NCBI GenBank assembly: GCA_018657955.1
Contig: JABHWD010000018.1
Span: 1-64,000, forward strand
Direction of reading: 5' to 3'
Source of the DNA: Flavobacteriaceae bacterium
Lineage (GTDB): Bacteria; Bacteroidota; Bacteroidia; Flavobacteriales; Flavobacteriaceae
Length of the DNA: 64,000 nt
Below are positions 46,773 to 57,938 of the stretch, piece by piece. The first letter of the stretch is position 1; each line of letters opens with the position of its first letter. Made by a program: the position numbers and the translations under genes. Below the pieces are notes generated by a model. It ran no database searches. It had not been told where the DNA came from and saw nothing but the letters and a program-made list of their open reading frames with translations.

Positions 46773-49067
46773 ATGGAGAATATCTATTTATTAATGTTGG
46801 TTGCTTTAATAGGTTTGGCTATTGTAGATCTTATTGTAGGTGTTAGTAATGATGCTGTTAATTTTTTAAACTCTGCCCTTGGCTCTAAAGTTCTTTCATT
46901 TAGAACAATTATGATTGTTGCGAGTTTAGGGATTGCAGTTGGAGCAATATTTTCTAGCGGTATGATGGAAGTAGCAAGAAAGGGAATATTTAACCCAGGG
47001 GAATTCATGTTTAATGAAATCATGATTATTTTTATGGCAGTAATGATTACTGATATTTTGCTCCTTGATTTCTTTAATACTGTTGGGATGCCAACCTCTA
47101 CTACAGTTTCTATTGTCTTTGAATTATTAGGGGCCTCTGTTGCTATGGCATTAATTAAAATTGGAGTAAATAATGGTGATTTCTCTGATCTAGCAATGTA
47201 TATAAATACAGAAAAAGCAACACAAATAATACTCGGTATTTTACTCTCGGTGGTAGTTGCATTTTCCATTGGAGCTATAGTCCAATGGATTTCTAGGCTA
47301 CTGCTTTCTTATGATTTTGCATCAAGAGCAAATTGGGTGAGTGCAATCTTTGGAGGTGTTGCTTTAACTGCAATTACCTATTTTATTTTAATGAAAGGGA
47401 TAAAAGGAGCGTCATATGCAGAAGAAAGCTTTGATATAATTGGAGGTATGACCATTAAAGATTATCTAGAATCTAATGTTGTTTCAATTGTTGCTTACAG
47501 TTCTATTTTCTGGTCACTGTTATCATACTTTTTTATAACTGTTATAAAAGTGGATATTTATAAAATAATTATTGCTGTTGGTACATTTGCATTAGCTCTA
47601 GCTTTTGCCGGAAATGATTTGGTGAATTTTATTGGTGTACCCATAGCAGCTTGGCAATCCTATGAAGCTTGGATGGCTTCTGGAGTCGCTGCAAATGAAT
47701 TTAGTATGCAAGTGTTAGCTTCTAAAGTGCCTACACCAAATCATCTTTTATTTGCTGCTGGTATCATTATGGTGCTAACATTATGGTTTTCTAAAAAAGC
47801 TCATCGCGTTGTTAAAACTGGACTTGATTTAGCTAATCAAGGGAATATAGATGAAAGATTTAATCCTAATTTTATGTCAAGGTCTTTAGTTAGGCTTGGG
47901 ACAAATACTGCAGATTTAGCTTTAAAAATTTTACCAAATTCTGCAATTAATTTTATTGAAAAACAATTTGCTAATCCTGAATTATCTTCAAAGAATATTG
48001 ACAAAGAAGATAAGCCATCATTTGATGTGATTCGTGCTTCTGTTAATCTAATGGTGGCTGGTATTCTAATTTCAATTGCCACTTCTTATAAATTACCTCT
48101 TTCTACAACATATGTAACTTTTATGGTTGTCATGGGGACATCACTTGCTGATAAAGCTTGGGGAAGCGAAAGCGCTGTATATAGAGTAGCAGGCGTGTTG
48201 AATGTTATTGCTGGATGGTTTGGTACCGCGATTATTGCATTTGTTGCAGCTGGGACTATTGCTTATTTAATCAATATAAGTGAGCTAATGATTGCTGTAT
48301 TATTATTCGTTGCAATAATAATAATGGTTAGATACTATATGTATGGAAAATCTAAAAGAGAAAACAGTATGGATGAAAGTTTAGTAATAGCTGAGAGTAG
48401 TTCACTACAAGGAGTTATCTATGAAAGTGCAAAAACTATTGCTAAATTAATCAAGCGTGGGAACAAGGTTTATAATAATACAATTGAAGGGCTCTCCAGG
48501 CAAGACTTAAGTCTCTTGGATAAAAATAATAAGCAGATTGATAAACTATCACAAGAAGTTGACAATTTAAAAGATAAGCTATTCTACTTTATTAGAAACC
48601 TAGATGAGTCTAGTTTAGGAGCTAGTAATTTTTATATAAACCTTTTAGGATACTTACAAGATATTACTCAATCACTAAAATATATTTCTAAAACAAGTCA
48701 TAAGCATATTAACAATAATCATAGTAAATTAAGATTAAGCCAAATAAGAGATTTAATCGAAATTGATAAAATCATGAATGATTTATTTGAAGAAATTAAA
48801 ATTTCATTTGAAAAACGATCATTTCACAAAATGGAAGTAATATTAAAAAACAAAAAAATCTTATTTAGTTTAGTTGATGAGAAAATTGAGGCTCAAATTT
48901 CTAGGACAAGAACCTCAGAGGAAGGAAGTCCAAAGAATACTACACTATACTTTAGCCTTCTAAAAGAGACTAAAGATCTTTTAAAGGCAATAATGAGTTT
49001 AATAGAGGAATATTATCTTTCTCATGATGATAGTATTAAGCCTGCAAAAGCAAATAAAAATATTTAG
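46773..49067 (+). CDS. Inorganic phosphate transporter (PiT family) with C-terminal PhoU/DUF47-like domain
   Basis: GVSNDAVNFLNSALGSKVLSFRT and AFAGNDLVNFIGVPIAAWQS; helical C-terminal ~230 aa. Confidence 0.9.
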   Translation: MENIYLLMLVALIGLAIVDLIVGVSNDAVNFLNSALGSKVLSFRTIMIVASLGIAVGAIFSSGMMEVARKGIFNPGEFMFNEIMIIFMAVMITDILLLDFFNTVGMPTSTTVSIVFELLGASVAMALIKIGVNNGDFSDLAMYINTEKATQIILGILLSVVVAFSIGAIVQWISRLLLSYDFASRANWVSAIFGGVALTAITYFILMKGIKGASYAEESFDIIGGMTIKDYLESNVVSIVAYSSIFWSLLSYFFITVIKVDIYKIIIAVGTFALALAFAGNDLVNFIGVPIAAWQSYEAWMASGVAANEFSMQVLASKVPTPNHLLFAAGIIMVLTLWFSKKAHRVVKTGLDLANQGNIDERFNPNFMSRSLVRLGTNTADLALKILPNSAINFIEKQFANPELSSKNIDKEDKPSFDVIRASVNLMVAGILISIATSYKLPLSTTYVTFMVVMGTSLADKAWGSESAVYRVAGVLNVIAGWFGTAIIAFVAAGTIAYLINISELMIAVLLFVAIIIMVRYYMYGKSKRENSMDESLVIAESSSLQGVIYESAKTIAKLIKRGNKVYNNTIEGLSRQDLSLLDKNNKQIDKLSQEVDNLKDKLFYFIRNLDESSLGASNFYINLLGYLQDITQSLKYISKTSHKHINNNHSKLRLSQIRDLIEIDKIMNDLFEEIKISFEKRSFHKMEVILKNKKILFSLVDEKIEAQISRTRTSEEGSPKNTTLYFSLLKETKDLLKAIMSLIEEYYLSHDDSIKPAKANKNI

Positions 49068-49076
49068 GGTTAAAAT

Positions 49077-49122
49077 AAAAAAACCTCCTAATTATAGTAA
49101 AAAAAAATTAGGAGGTTTTTTT
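49077..49122. terminator. Bidirectional intrinsic terminator between PiT gene and nrdA
   Basis: aaaaaacctcctaatt ... aattaggaggtttttt: A-tract, GC-containing stem and T-tract between convergent genes. Confidence 0.92.
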
Positions 49123-49134
49123 ATCTATTAAGGT

Positions 49135-51615
49135 TTAGGAGCCACACATTAAGCAATCATCTTCTTGACTCTCATTTGTCTTTGCTATTAATTCTTTCAT
49201 TTCTTTTGGGGTCATAGGATCAACATCAATCTCCTTAGTTTTTGCAAACTTCTCTGCTGCTTTCTTTGCTGTATGCTTTTTATTTGCAACTATTTCAGGT
49301 TTCTCTTCCTTGACAATTGGCTCCTTTAGAGCAGGGTCTTCCTCAACTTTTTTGTCTAATGTAAACTTGATTGCATCAACTGCGCTCTTAGTTCTTAAAT
49401 AATACATTCCTGTTTTAAGACCGCTCTTCCATCCATAAAAGTGCATGGATGTAAGTTTAGCCATGGTAGCTCCTTCAACAAATAAATTTAATGATTGTGA
49501 CTGATCTATAAAATAGCCTCTATGCTTAGCCATATCAATTATATCTTTCATGCTGAGCTCCCAAACAGTTTTATATAATTCTTTAATATCATCAGGAATA
49601 ATGTCAATATTTTGTATTGATCCGTTTGCTCTCATGATCTCTTGTTTTAATCCTTCATTCCATAACCCTAATGAAACAAGATCTTCTAATAAATGTTTGT
49701 TGACAATAATAAATTCTCCAGAAAGCACTCTTCTTGTGTATATGTTAGAGGTATAGGGTTCAAAGCATTCATTGTTGCCAAGAATTTGAGAAGTACTGGC
49801 TGTAGGCATTGGTGCTACAAGCAATGAATTTCTTACCCCATGTTTTAATACATTCTTTCTAAGCTTATCCCAATCCCATAATCCACTAAGATCTTTTTCG
49901 TCTACATCCCATAAATTATGTTGAAATTTTCCTTCGCTAATAGGTGACCCTTTATAAGTTTCATATTTCCCATCCTTCTTTGCCTCTTCCATCGATGCAG
50001 TCACCGCTGCATAGTAGATAGTCTCAAAAATATCCTGATTTAATTTTTTTGCTTCATCACTAGTAAATGGCATTCTTAATTTAATGAAAGCATCTGCTAA
50101 TCCTTGTACTCCAATTCCTATAGGTCTGTGACGGAAGTTAGAATTCTGGGCTTCAATAACAGGATAATAATTTCTATCTATTACTTTATTTAAATTTTTA
50201 GTTATTCGCTTAGTTATTCTAAATAATTCTTGATGATCAAAAGCATTCTCCTTAACAAACATTGGAAGGGCAATAGAAGCTAAATTACAAACTGCAATTT
50301 CATCAGGAGATGTATATTCTAAAATTTCTGTACACAAATTTGAAGATCTAATTGTTCCTAAATTTTGCTGATTCGATTTTAAATTAGCAGCATCTTTATA
50401 TAGCATGTATGGATTTCCTGTTTCAATTTGAGCTTCTAAAATTTTCTCCCATAACTCTCTTGCCTTTATTAATTTTCTTCCTTTACCTTCCTTTTCATAT
50501 TTAGTATATAACTTATCGAACTCTTCACTATGAACATCACAAAGCCCTGGACATTCATTAGGGCACATTAATGTCCATTCACTATCTGTTTCAACTCTTT
50601 TCATAAATAAGTCTGGCATCCACATTGCATAAAACAAGTCTCTAGCTCGCATCTCCTCTTTTCCATGATTTTTCTTTAATTCAAGAAAATCAAATATGTC
50701 TGAATGCCAAGGCTCAATATAAATAGCAAAGCTTCCTTTTCTTTTTCCACCGCCTTGATCTACATACCTAGCAGTATCGTTAAAGACTTGTAGCATTGGT
50801 ACAATCCCATTGCTTGTTCCATTAGTTCCTGCGATATAACTTCCCGTTGATCTTATATTATGAATTGACAATCCAACGCCTCCCGCAGACTGTGAAATCT
50901 TAGCAGTTTGTTTTAATGTATCATATATTCCTTCAATACTATCATCTTTCATTGTAAGTAAGAAGCATGATGACATTTGTGGTTTAGGAGTTCCGGCATT
51001 AAACAATGTTGGAGTTGCATGAATAAAATATTTTTTACTCATTAATTCATAAGTCTCTATGGCTGCATCTAAATCATTTAAATGAATTCCAATTGAAACT
51101 CTCATTAACATATGTTGAGGTCTTTCAGCAATCTTCCCATTTAGTTTTAATAAGTACGATCTTTCTAAAGTTTTAAATCCAAAATAATCATACCCAAAAT
51201 CTCTATTATATATTATAGTAGAATCTAATAGCTCCTTGTTTTCAGAAATGACTTTATAAACCTCATCCGAAAGCAACGGTGCTTTTTTGTCAGTCCTTGG
51301 ATTAATATAATTATATAGATCATCCATGACCTCGCTAAATATTTTTTTTGTGTTCTTGTGTAAATTAGAGACAGAAATTCTTGCAGCTAATATTGCATAA
51401 TCTGGATGAGCAGTAGTTAAGGTTGCAGCTATTTCAGCAGCAAGATTATCAAGCTCGCTAGTAGTAACTCCATCATATAGGCCTTCAATAACACGCATCG
51501 CTACTTTGACTGGATCAACCAATGGGTTTAAACCATAACAAAGTTTTCTAATACGGGCCGTAATTTTGTCAAACATTATAGGCTGCTTCCTGCCATCTCT
51601 CTTAGCTACATACAT
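49135..51615 (-). CDS. nrdA: Ribonucleotide reductase class I alpha subunit
   Basis: ATP-cone N-terminus; [52 protein letters not shown]-terminal DCLMCGS. Confidence 0.97.
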   Translation of the reverse strand: MYVAKRDGRKQPIMFDKITARIRKLCYGLNPLVDPVKVAMRVIEGLYDGVTTSELDNLAAEIAATLTTAHPDYAILAARISVSNLHKNTKKIFSEVMDDLYNYINPRTDKKAPLLSDEVYKVISENKELLDSTIIYNRDFGYDYFGFKTLERSYLLKLNGKIAERPQHMLMRVSIGIHLNDLDAAIETYELMSKKYFIHATPTLFNAGTPKPQMSSCFLLTMKDDSIEGIYDTLKQTAKISQSAGGVGLSIHNIRSTGSYIAGTNGTSNGIVPMLQVFNDTARYVDQGGGKRKGSFAIYIEPWHSDIFDFLELKKNHGKEEMRARDLFYAMWMPDLFMKRVETDSEWTLMCPNECPGLCDVHSEEFDKLYTKYEKEGKGRKLIKARELWEKILEAQIETGNPYMLYKDAANLKSNQQNLGTIRSSNLCTEILEYTSPDEIAVCNLASIALPMFVKENAFDHQELFRITKRITKNLNKVIDRNYYPVIEAQNSNFRHRPIGIGVQGLADAFIKLRMPFTSDEAKKLNQDIFETIYYAAVTASMEEAKKDGKYETYKGSPISEGKFQHNLWDVDEKDLSGLWDWDKLRKNVLKHGVRNSLLVAPMPTASTSQILGNNECFEPYTSNIYTRRVLSGEFIIVNKHLLEDLVSLGLWNEGLKQEIMRANGSIQNIDIIPDDIKELYKTVWELSMKDIIDMAKHRGYFIDQSQSLNLFVEGATMAKLTSMHFYGWKSGLKTGMYYLRTKSAVDAIKFTLDKKVEEDPALKEPIVKEEKPEIVANKKHTAKKAAEKFAKTKEIDVDPMTPKEMKELIAKTNESQEDDCLMCGS

Positions 51616-51695
51616 ATGGGGTCAAAAAAATTTATATCTTTTTTTAAGATAATTAATAACTTATTTAAATTGTTTTAATAGCCTAGTTAGTCTAA

Positions 51696-52676
51696 TTAAA
51701 AATCAGCATCAAAACTAAATTTATCCTTCTCTTCTTCCTTGTTTAGCACACCTGCTTTTTGATATTCAGAAACACGTTTCTCAAAGAAGTTAGTTTTTCC
51801 TTGTAAAGAAATCATGTCCATAAAATCAAATGGATTAGAAGTGTTAAATTCCTTTTTACATCCAAGTTCCACAAGCAGCCTGTCTGTAACAAATTCTAGA
51901 TACTGAGTCATAAGCTTTGCATTCATCCCAATTAAACTAACTGGCAATGATTCTGTAACAAACATCCTCTCAATATCAAGCGCATTAACCAAAATTTCTT
52001 TAATCCTTTTTGGTGGCACCTTGTTTACTAAGTGATTGTTATGTAGATGCACTGCAAAGTCACAATGTACCCCTTCGTCTCTAGAAATTAATTCGTTTGA
52101 AAAAGTCAACCCTGGCATAAGTCCTCTCTTTTTTAACCAAAAAATTGAACAAAAAGATCCAGAAAAAAATATTCCTTCCACAGCTGCAAATGCAATTAAT
52201 CTCTCGGCAAAGCTTGGAGATTCAATCCATTTTAATGCCCATTCTGCCTTTTCCATTATAGCAGGGAATCTGTCAATAGCATTGAATAACATATCCTTTT
52301 CCTCTTCATCCTTAACATAAGTGTCAATCAATAAAGAATATGTTTCGCTATGAATATTCTCCATCATAATTTGAAAACCATAAAAGAACTTTGCTTCACT
52401 ATATTGTACTTCATTGACAAAATTTTCAGCTAAATTTTCATTAACAATTCCATCACTAGCTGCAAAAAAAGCAAGTATATGCTTAATGAAATATCTTTCA
52501 TCGTCATTGAGTTTATTGGTCCAATCTGACAAATCTTGATGCAAATCAATCTCCTCTGCGGTCCAAAAACTAGCTTCAGATTTCTTATACCATTCCCAAA
52601 TATCATGATGCTGAATTGGGAATATTACAAACCGATTTTTATTTTTTTTAAGTAAGGGCTCTACAAAAGCTGACAT
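51696..52676 (-). CDS. nrdB: Ribonucleotide reductase class I beta subunit
   Basis: [17 protein letters not shown] with radical-site Tyr context; [35 protein letters not shown]. Confidence 0.97.
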   Translation of the reverse strand: MSAFVEPLLKKNKNRFVIFPIQHHDIWEWYKKSEASFWTAEEIDLHQDLSDWTNKLNDDERYFIKHILAFFAASDGIVNENLAENFVNEVQYSEAKFFYGFQIMMENIHSETYSLLIDTYVKDEEEKDMLFNAIDRFPAIMEKAEWALKWIESPSFAERLIAFAAVEGIFFSGSFCSIFWLKKRGLMPGLTFSNELISRDEGVHCDFAVHLHNNHLVNKVPPKRIKEILVNALDIERMFVTESLPVSLIGMNAKLMTQYLEFVTDRLLVELGCKKEFNTSNPFDFMDMISLQGKTNFFEKRVSEYQKAGVLNKEEEKDKFSFDADF

Positions 52677-52828
52677 AATATTTTTATTAAATAAAAAATT
52701 TGATTTAAATTGTGACTAACAAATAGACAAAATTGTTGACGAAAATAAAAGGCATTTTTATTAACATTTTCAATAAGTTTTTAACAAACTGGTCTGATAA
52801 AAAAATATTAAATATTTATAAGAAAATT

Positions 52829-53029
52829 ATGAAAAAACTAATTATCATTATTTCAATTTTAGCAATACTACTTATAGTGTTCAATATTAGACTCATAGAT
52901 TTTAACGAATTTTTTTCTGAAAAAAATACGGTTGCGATCGTCACAATAATTGCTGGACTATGTTGTCTAATACTTCTACGAATTGTAAAAGTTTCAAATA
53001 AAATAAAGAACTACAATAAAGAAAAATAA
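52829..53029 (+). CDS. Small hypothetical membrane protein (ORF track start 52733)
   Basis: Internal ATG at 52829 gives MKKLIIIISILAILLIVFN..., a two-TM protein; upstream part looks non-coding. Confidence 0.5.
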   Translation: MKKLIIIISILAILLIVFNIRLIDFNEFFSEKNTVAIVTIIAGLCCLILLRIVKVSNKIKNYNKEK

Positions 53030-53035
53030 TTAGTT

Positions 53036-53458
53036 TTATTGATCGATATGACACACTTCAATTCCGGCCTTTTCTAAAAAATCAACACCCGACTTATCCT
53101 TATATTCCTTCTGATAAACAACTCTTTTTATATTGGCCTGATGAATTAATTTACTGCATTGCTTGCATGGGCAAAGGGAGATATACAAGGTGGCTCCTTT
53201 ACATGACTGGGTGGAAGATGCCACCTTAGAAATTGCATTAGCTTCTGCATGTAAAACATACCATTTAGTATAGCCATTATCATCTTCACAAATATTTTCA
53301 AATCCAGAAGGAGTCCCATTAAAGCCGTCAGAAATAATCATATTGTTTTTTACAATTATAGCTCCAACCTTTCTTCTCTCACAATAAGAAAGTTTTCCCC
53401 ATTCATTAGCAATCTTTAAATAGGCAAGATCATATTTGTGTTGTTTTTCTGGTGTCAA
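53036..53458 (-). CDS. dCMP deaminase-family protein
   Basis: CERRKVGAIIVKNNMIISDGFNGTPSG, LHAEANAI, SLCPCKQCSKLIHQANIKRVVY. Confidence 0.93.
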   Translation of the reverse strand: MTPEKQHKYDLAYLKIANEWGKLSYCERRKVGAIIVKNNMIISDGFNGTPSGFENICEDDNGYTKWYVLHAEANAISKVASSTQSCKGATLYISLCPCKQCSKLIHQANIKRVVYQKEYKDKSGVDFLEKAGIEVCHIDQ

Positions 53459-53487
53459 TTTTTATAAATAATGTTAAAAATATAAAA

Positions 53488-55515
53488 TTAATTGTTCTTA
53501 AAGACTTCTAATCCACAATTTAAAAACTCTAAATATTCATCTTCATTAGGGGTATAGCCTACAGGATTATTTATAATCTCATTAGAGTTAGGATCATAGA
53601 GAACATAGTATGGCTGAGAATTTGTCTTAAAATATTGTGCCTGAAAATAGGCCCATTTATGACCATAATTAATTAGCTTCCTTACACCTTGTCCTCTAGT
53701 TCTTGTTACTAATAATTGTTCATTCTCTGGCAATATTTTTTTATCATCTACATATAAAGAAATTAGCACATAGTTTTCTCTAATTACATTGTCTATTTTT
53801 TTTAATGGCCAAACATGCTCTTCCATTTTTCTACAATTCACACAAGCATATCCTGTGAAATCTAACAATATGGGCTTGTTATTTTTTTTAGCATATTCAA
53901 TCCCTGATTTTAAATCCTTAAAACAATCTAAATTATTTGGACATTCCTTAGGAGAGAAATAGCTATATCCTAAAGGTGGTGCAAGACCACTAAGCAAGCT
54001 CAATGCTCTATAGGATTGAGTTTCTTTATTATAAATTAAGCCAGATGCTAAATATATAGCAAACCCTAAAGATAGTAATGCGAATACTGCTCTTGTAATT
54101 GATAATTTTTTGAGTTTTATTTCATTTGGAAATTGGATTTTTCCAAAAAGATATATTGCCAATAAAAGAAAAATAATTAGCCATAAAACTAAAAATACTT
54201 CAATTTTAATTATCCCCCAATGGGCAACCAAATCAGCATTAGACAAAAACTTTAACGCTAAGGCAAGCTCTATAAATCCTAAGGAAACCTTTATAGTATT
54301 TAACCATCCTCCTGACTTTGGCAATGCTTCTAGCATATTTGGAAACATTGCAAATACTGCAAAAGGGAGCCCAAGTGCAAGTCCAAACCCTCCCATTCCA
54401 GCAGTTAATTCCCAAGCTCCTGAATCACTAGAAATTGAGCCTGCAAGTAATGATCCTAAAATTGGTCCTGTACAAGAAAAGGAAACAACAGCCAAAGTCA
54501 ATGCCATAAAAAATATTCCTATTATGCCTCCTACGGATTCTCTTTTTGTGGACCTGTCTACCCAAGATGAAGGGAGAGTTAATTCATAATATCCAAAGAA
54601 TGAAAATGCGAATAAAAGAAATATTATAAAAAAGAAAATGTTTAAGTATATGTTTGTTGAAATATCATTTAATATGTCAGGATTTACAGAATCTAATAAA
54701 TGAAATGGAATGCTTAATATTAAATATACTAATACAATAAATACCCCATATAGGATGGCATTAAAATAGCTATTCGTATTATCATTTTTTTTAGTAAAAA
54801 AACTTACTGTTAAAGGAATCATTGGAAAGACGCAGGGAGTAAGTAGTGCAAGTAATCCGCCAATAAAACCAAGCCCAAAAATACTATATAGGGTTCTAGC
54901 TGGACTGGATACTGTTGTGGTGTTTACTGATGCATTACCGCAACTAACTTTTGATTTTTTAATATCAGTAGGTAAAAATCCATATAGGATTAAATTATTT
55001 TTTTCTAAATTATTTTGATTTACTGTAGTATTCTCTTGAGTCTCATTCTCCAATATATTGTTTGAAAAATTAAATCTAAAGTCAATTATTTCAGGGGCTA
55101 GACATTGCGTATCATCACAAGTCATAAACTCAAAACTACCTGAAACAGGATTATCATAATTATTTATTTCAACCTTTTGTCTGAAAATTGCTTGGTTATA
55201 GAACTTAGACACTACCATGTCGAATACGAGGTCGTTTTGCGTTACCATATTAATAGAATCCTCAACTACCTCGTCAATTAAATTATAACTTGATGATTCT
55301 GAGAAAAAGAAAGTAGTTGGGATGGGACCTCCTTCATCAACTGATTGAGAATAAATTGCCCAATTGGGATCAATGTCTGCAGTGAATACTAGCTCATACT
55401 GATTTTCTGAAATTTGATTTTTTTCAAAATTCCAATGTACAGGCTCAAAAATTTGTGAAAACAAACATGTAGAACAAAAAGAAAATAGTACAAATAAAAT
55501 TCTACCTAGCTTCAT
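53488..55515 (-). CDS. dsbD: Thiol:disulfide interchange protein DsbD-like
   Basis: N-terminal domain, eight-TM core LLALLTPCVFPMIPLTVSFFTKK, C-terminal thioredoxin domain DFTGYACVNCRKMEE. Confidence 0.94.
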   Translation of the reverse strand: MKLGRILFVLFSFCSTCLFSQIFEPVHWNFEKNQISENQYELVFTADIDPNWAIYSQSVDEGGPIPTTFFFSESSSYNLIDEVVEDSINMVTQNDLVFDMVVSKFYNQAIFRQKVEINNYDNPVSGSFEFMTCDDTQCLAPEIIDFRFNFSNNILENETQENTTVNQNNLEKNNLILYGFLPTDIKKSKVSCGNASVNTTTVSSPARTLYSIFGLGFIGGLLALLTPCVFPMIPLTVSFFTKKNDNTNSYFNAILYGVFIVLVYLILSIPFHLLDSVNPDILNDISTNIYLNIFFFIIFLLFAFSFFGYYELTLPSSWVDRSTKRESVGGIIGIFFMALTLAVVSFSCTGPILGSLLAGSISSDSGAWELTAGMGGFGLALGLPFAVFAMFPNMLEALPKSGGWLNTIKVSLGFIELALALKFLSNADLVAHWGIIKIEVFLVLWLIIFLLLAIYLFGKIQFPNEIKLKKLSITRAVFALLSLGFAIYLASGLIYNKETQSYRALSLLSGLAPPLGYSYFSPKECPNNLDCFKDLKSGIEYAKKNNKPILLDFTGYACVNCRKMEEHVWPLKKIDNVIRENYVLISLYVDDKKILPENEQLLVTRTRGQGVRKLINYGHKWAYFQAQYFKTNSQPYYVLYDPNSNEIINNPVGYTPNEDEYLEFLNCGLEVFKNN

Positions 55516-55561
55516 TATTAAATAATATGTTCTGCAAAGAAATTAAAAATAATTTTATTAG

Positions 55562-55891
55562 TTAATATAATAAATGTTTTTTCTTATTAGTAGTCCACCC
55601 AGATTGGGATTTATAGTCGACAAAATAAATTTTCAAATCTGCCTGAGATTTATAATCAACAAAAAATACTTTGAAATCAGCTTGGCTTTTGTAATCTACA
55701 AAGAACCATAATCCTTCATTCCCCTTTGCTTGAGATTTATAGTCCACTTTATAGACTAAAAGATCAGCTTGACTTTTATATTCTACAACGAATATATTAA
55801 CGTCTGCTTGAGATTTGTACTCTACAGAATAAAAAGTTTGTGAATTTGCAGAAAAAAAACTAACCAAAAAAATAGTTAAAAACAATCTCAT
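55562..55891 (-). CDS. Small secreted YKSQ-repeat protein, probable 7(1) septoil-knot (DUF6150-like) family
   Basis: Signal peptide MRLFLTIFLVSFFSANSQ then six V(D/E)YKSQ(A/S) motifs at 13, 13, 16, 13, 13-residue spacing; GNEGLWFFVDYKSQ centre. Family name recalled, not searched. Confidence 0.7.
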   Translation of the reverse strand: MRLFLTIFLVSFFSANSQTFYSVEYKSQADVNIFVVEYKSQADLLVYKVDYKSQAKGNEGLWFFVDYKSQADFKVFFVDYKSQADLKIYFVDYKSQSGWTTNKKKHLLY

Positions 55892-55942
55892 CTCTCAATA
55901 TAATATTTTATAAATAAATTTTCACTATTAAATATTAATTTG

Positions 55943-56014
55943 TAGCCCCGGCAGGAATCGAACCTGCATCTAAAGTTTAGGAAACTTCTATTCTATCCAT
56001 TGAACTACGGGGCC
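55943..56014 (-). tRNA. tRNA-Arg (CCT anticodon)
   Basis: Reverse complement GGCCCCGTAGTTCAATGGATAGAATAGAAGTTTCCTAAACTTTAGATGCAGGTTCGATTCCTGCCGGGGCTA; anticodon loop TTCCTAA. Confidence 0.94.
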
Positions 56015-56097
56015 GTGAGTAAATACAAATATATATTTACCTATTTAATTATTTTTTTAAAAAGTAATTATTATTTTGTAGTTCTAACTAAACATAG

Positions 56098-56712
56098 ATG
56101 TCTAATAAAGATCATTGGGAAAAAATATATTCTACTAAAGAAATTGATGGAGTGAGTTGGTATCAAGAAACTCCAACTACATCATTGAATATTATTGATT
56201 CATTAAAATTAAATTTAAACACATCCATAATTGACATAGGTGCTGGCAAAAGTTTTCTTGCAGATAACTTACTAGATCTTGGTTATAATGATATTACAAT
56301 TCTTGATATTTCTAGAAATGCTTTAAATGAAGTCACTAGAAGAGTAGGAAAGAAAAACCATAAAATTAAATGCATTGAATCAAATGTAATTGACCTGTCA
56401 TCAGGCCAAAAATATGATGTCTGGCATGATAGAGCAGTCTTTCATTTTATTACTAATAATCAGGAAAGGGAAAAATATTTAGACCTATTAAATTCATCTT
56501 TAAATAAAGATGGGTGTTTAATTATAGGAACATTCTCAGAAGATGGCCCGCTAAAATGTAGTGGCCTTGAAGTTCAAAGATATTCCGTCAAAGACTTAAG
56601 AGAGTTACTAAAACCAAATTTTAAGTTTATTGATGGCTTTAAAGAAATCCATGATACTCCATTTAATACTAGTCAAAGTTTTACATTTTGCACATTTAAA
56701 AAAATAAAATAA
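56098..56712 (+). CDS. Class I SAM-dependent methyltransferase
   Basis: SIIDIGAGKSFLADNLLDLGYNDITILDIS; DVWHDRAVFHFI. Confidence 0.88.
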   Translation: MSNKDHWEKIYSTKEIDGVSWYQETPTTSLNIIDSLKLNLNTSIIDIGAGKSFLADNLLDLGYNDITILDISRNALNEVTRRVGKKNHKIKCIESNVIDLSSGQKYDVWHDRAVFHFITNNQEREKYLDLLNSSLNKDGCLIIGTFSEDGPLKCSGLEVQRYSVKDLRELLKPNFKFIDGFKEIHDTPFNTSQSFTFCTFKKIK

Positions 56713-56723
56713 TCGATACTTTT

Positions 56724-57812
56724 TTATTTTAATTTTATAGGATTCCCTGCTTTTTCATTCTCTATGATCACGCCAGTTAATTTTGCAATAGTTGGTGCAA
56801 TTTGATTAACATAATATTCCCCTTTTTCTAATCTTGGCTCTTTTATGTCTGGGCCTAAAATTGCAAGCCATGTATATTCGCAACCATTAGCTCCACTTCC
56901 ATGACTAGTCCACATTGAGTTGGGCACATCACCATCACCTCTTCCATGATCAGTAGTAATAAACATATATGTATTGTCCTTATAAAAAGGATGGTCTTGT
57001 AGATAGGTCCATAGCTCCTCAATCATTTTGTCGGTATTATGTAATGACGCTATATAATCATCATAGCTTCCTGCATGAGAAAAGCTATCAGTTTCATCAT
57101 AAGAAATATAAACTGCTTTTGGGCTTCTGTTTTTAATATGCTCCATTGACAGAATGTGAGTAAATAAATCATATCGCACATTATCTCTAAAGAGCGGAAT
57201 CATAGTCTGATAATTTTCAATAAAAGATTCAAGTTTAGATAATTTGTCGTTTTCTAAATTACTATATCCAGCACTGACAGGAACCCCGCTTCTCTTATCA
57301 TTAATTATAAAAGGAAAAACATCCCAGCTGCAAAAAGCAGCAACTTTACCAGAATAATTTTCATTGGCATTAAGTAGCTCTAATATTGTTTTGTTTTTAT
57401 TGTATATTTTATTGTTACTTCTGATAGAATCATCCGCAAATCCAGTTAAAATTTCATTATATCCTGGATAGGAAAATAATTGATCATTGGTTAGTTTTAA
57501 GACTGATCCTTCATTCTTGTTTCCAATTAATATTCCATTTTTATTAATATAGTTTCCAAAGAAAGGAAGTAGTTTTTGCTGGCGTTTTTTATTATTATCG
57601 CTTAAGAACATTTCTTTGAGTAAAGCAGAATTCTTAGTGAATTTTTTATTTTCAATAAGATCCAAATCAACACCATTAAATACTTCCTGCCATCTTACGC
57701 CATCAAGAGTAATTAAAATAATGTTTGGGCTATTATTGTCATTAGACTCGCTAGATTCTACACATGACGACAGAACAATTATTGATATAAGTAAAAGAAT
57801 AAATTTTCTCAT
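56724..57812 (-). CDS. Alkaline phosphatase/sulfatase-superfamily lipoprotein
   Basis: Lipobox VLSSC; NIILITLDGVRWQEVF; YMFITTDHGRGDG metal-site motif. Confidence 0.85.
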   Translation of the reverse strand: MRKFILLLISIIVLSSCVESSESNDNNSPNIILITLDGVRWQEVFNGVDLDLIENKKFTKNSALLKEMFLSDNNKKRQQKLLPFFGNYINKNGILIGNKNEGSVLKLTNDQLFSYPGYNEILTGFADDSIRSNNKIYNKNKTILELLNANENYSGKVAAFCSWDVFPFIINDKRSGVPVSAGYSNLENDKLSKLESFIENYQTMIPLFRDNVRYDLFTHILSMEHIKNRSPKAVYISYDETDSFSHAGSYDDYIASLHNTDKMIEELWTYLQDHPFYKDNTYMFITTDHGRGDGDVPNSMWTSHGSGANGCEYTWLAILGPDIKEPRLEKGEYYVNQIAPTIAKLTGVIIENEKAGNPIKLK

Positions 57813-57938
57813 TTTAATTTTTTTGTTTAGTATTTTAGTTTTGTCAAGATGAAAGGATTATCCTTTGTCTCGCTTTGTAAATGTATAAAAGAAAAATAAT
57901 TAGTGTGAAAAAAATAAATTTTAATATAATTTTGATAG

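Noticed and set aside
46784-47269. 161-aa minus-strand ORF within the PiT gene, and similar antisense ORFs (6437, 10909, 11742, 18516, 19878, 25535, 35757, 54110)
   Set aside because: All are antisense to strongly conserved coding genes; Ser/Ile/Leu-rich translations without family features.
52733-52828. N-terminal extension MLTKIKGIFINIFNKFLTNWSDKKILNIYKKI of the small membrane ORF; also TTAACA-like repeats in this gap considered as DnaA boxes
   Set aside because: A better start lies at 52829, and the TTAACA-type words are not close enough to a DnaA box consensus in this AT-rich DNA to claim.
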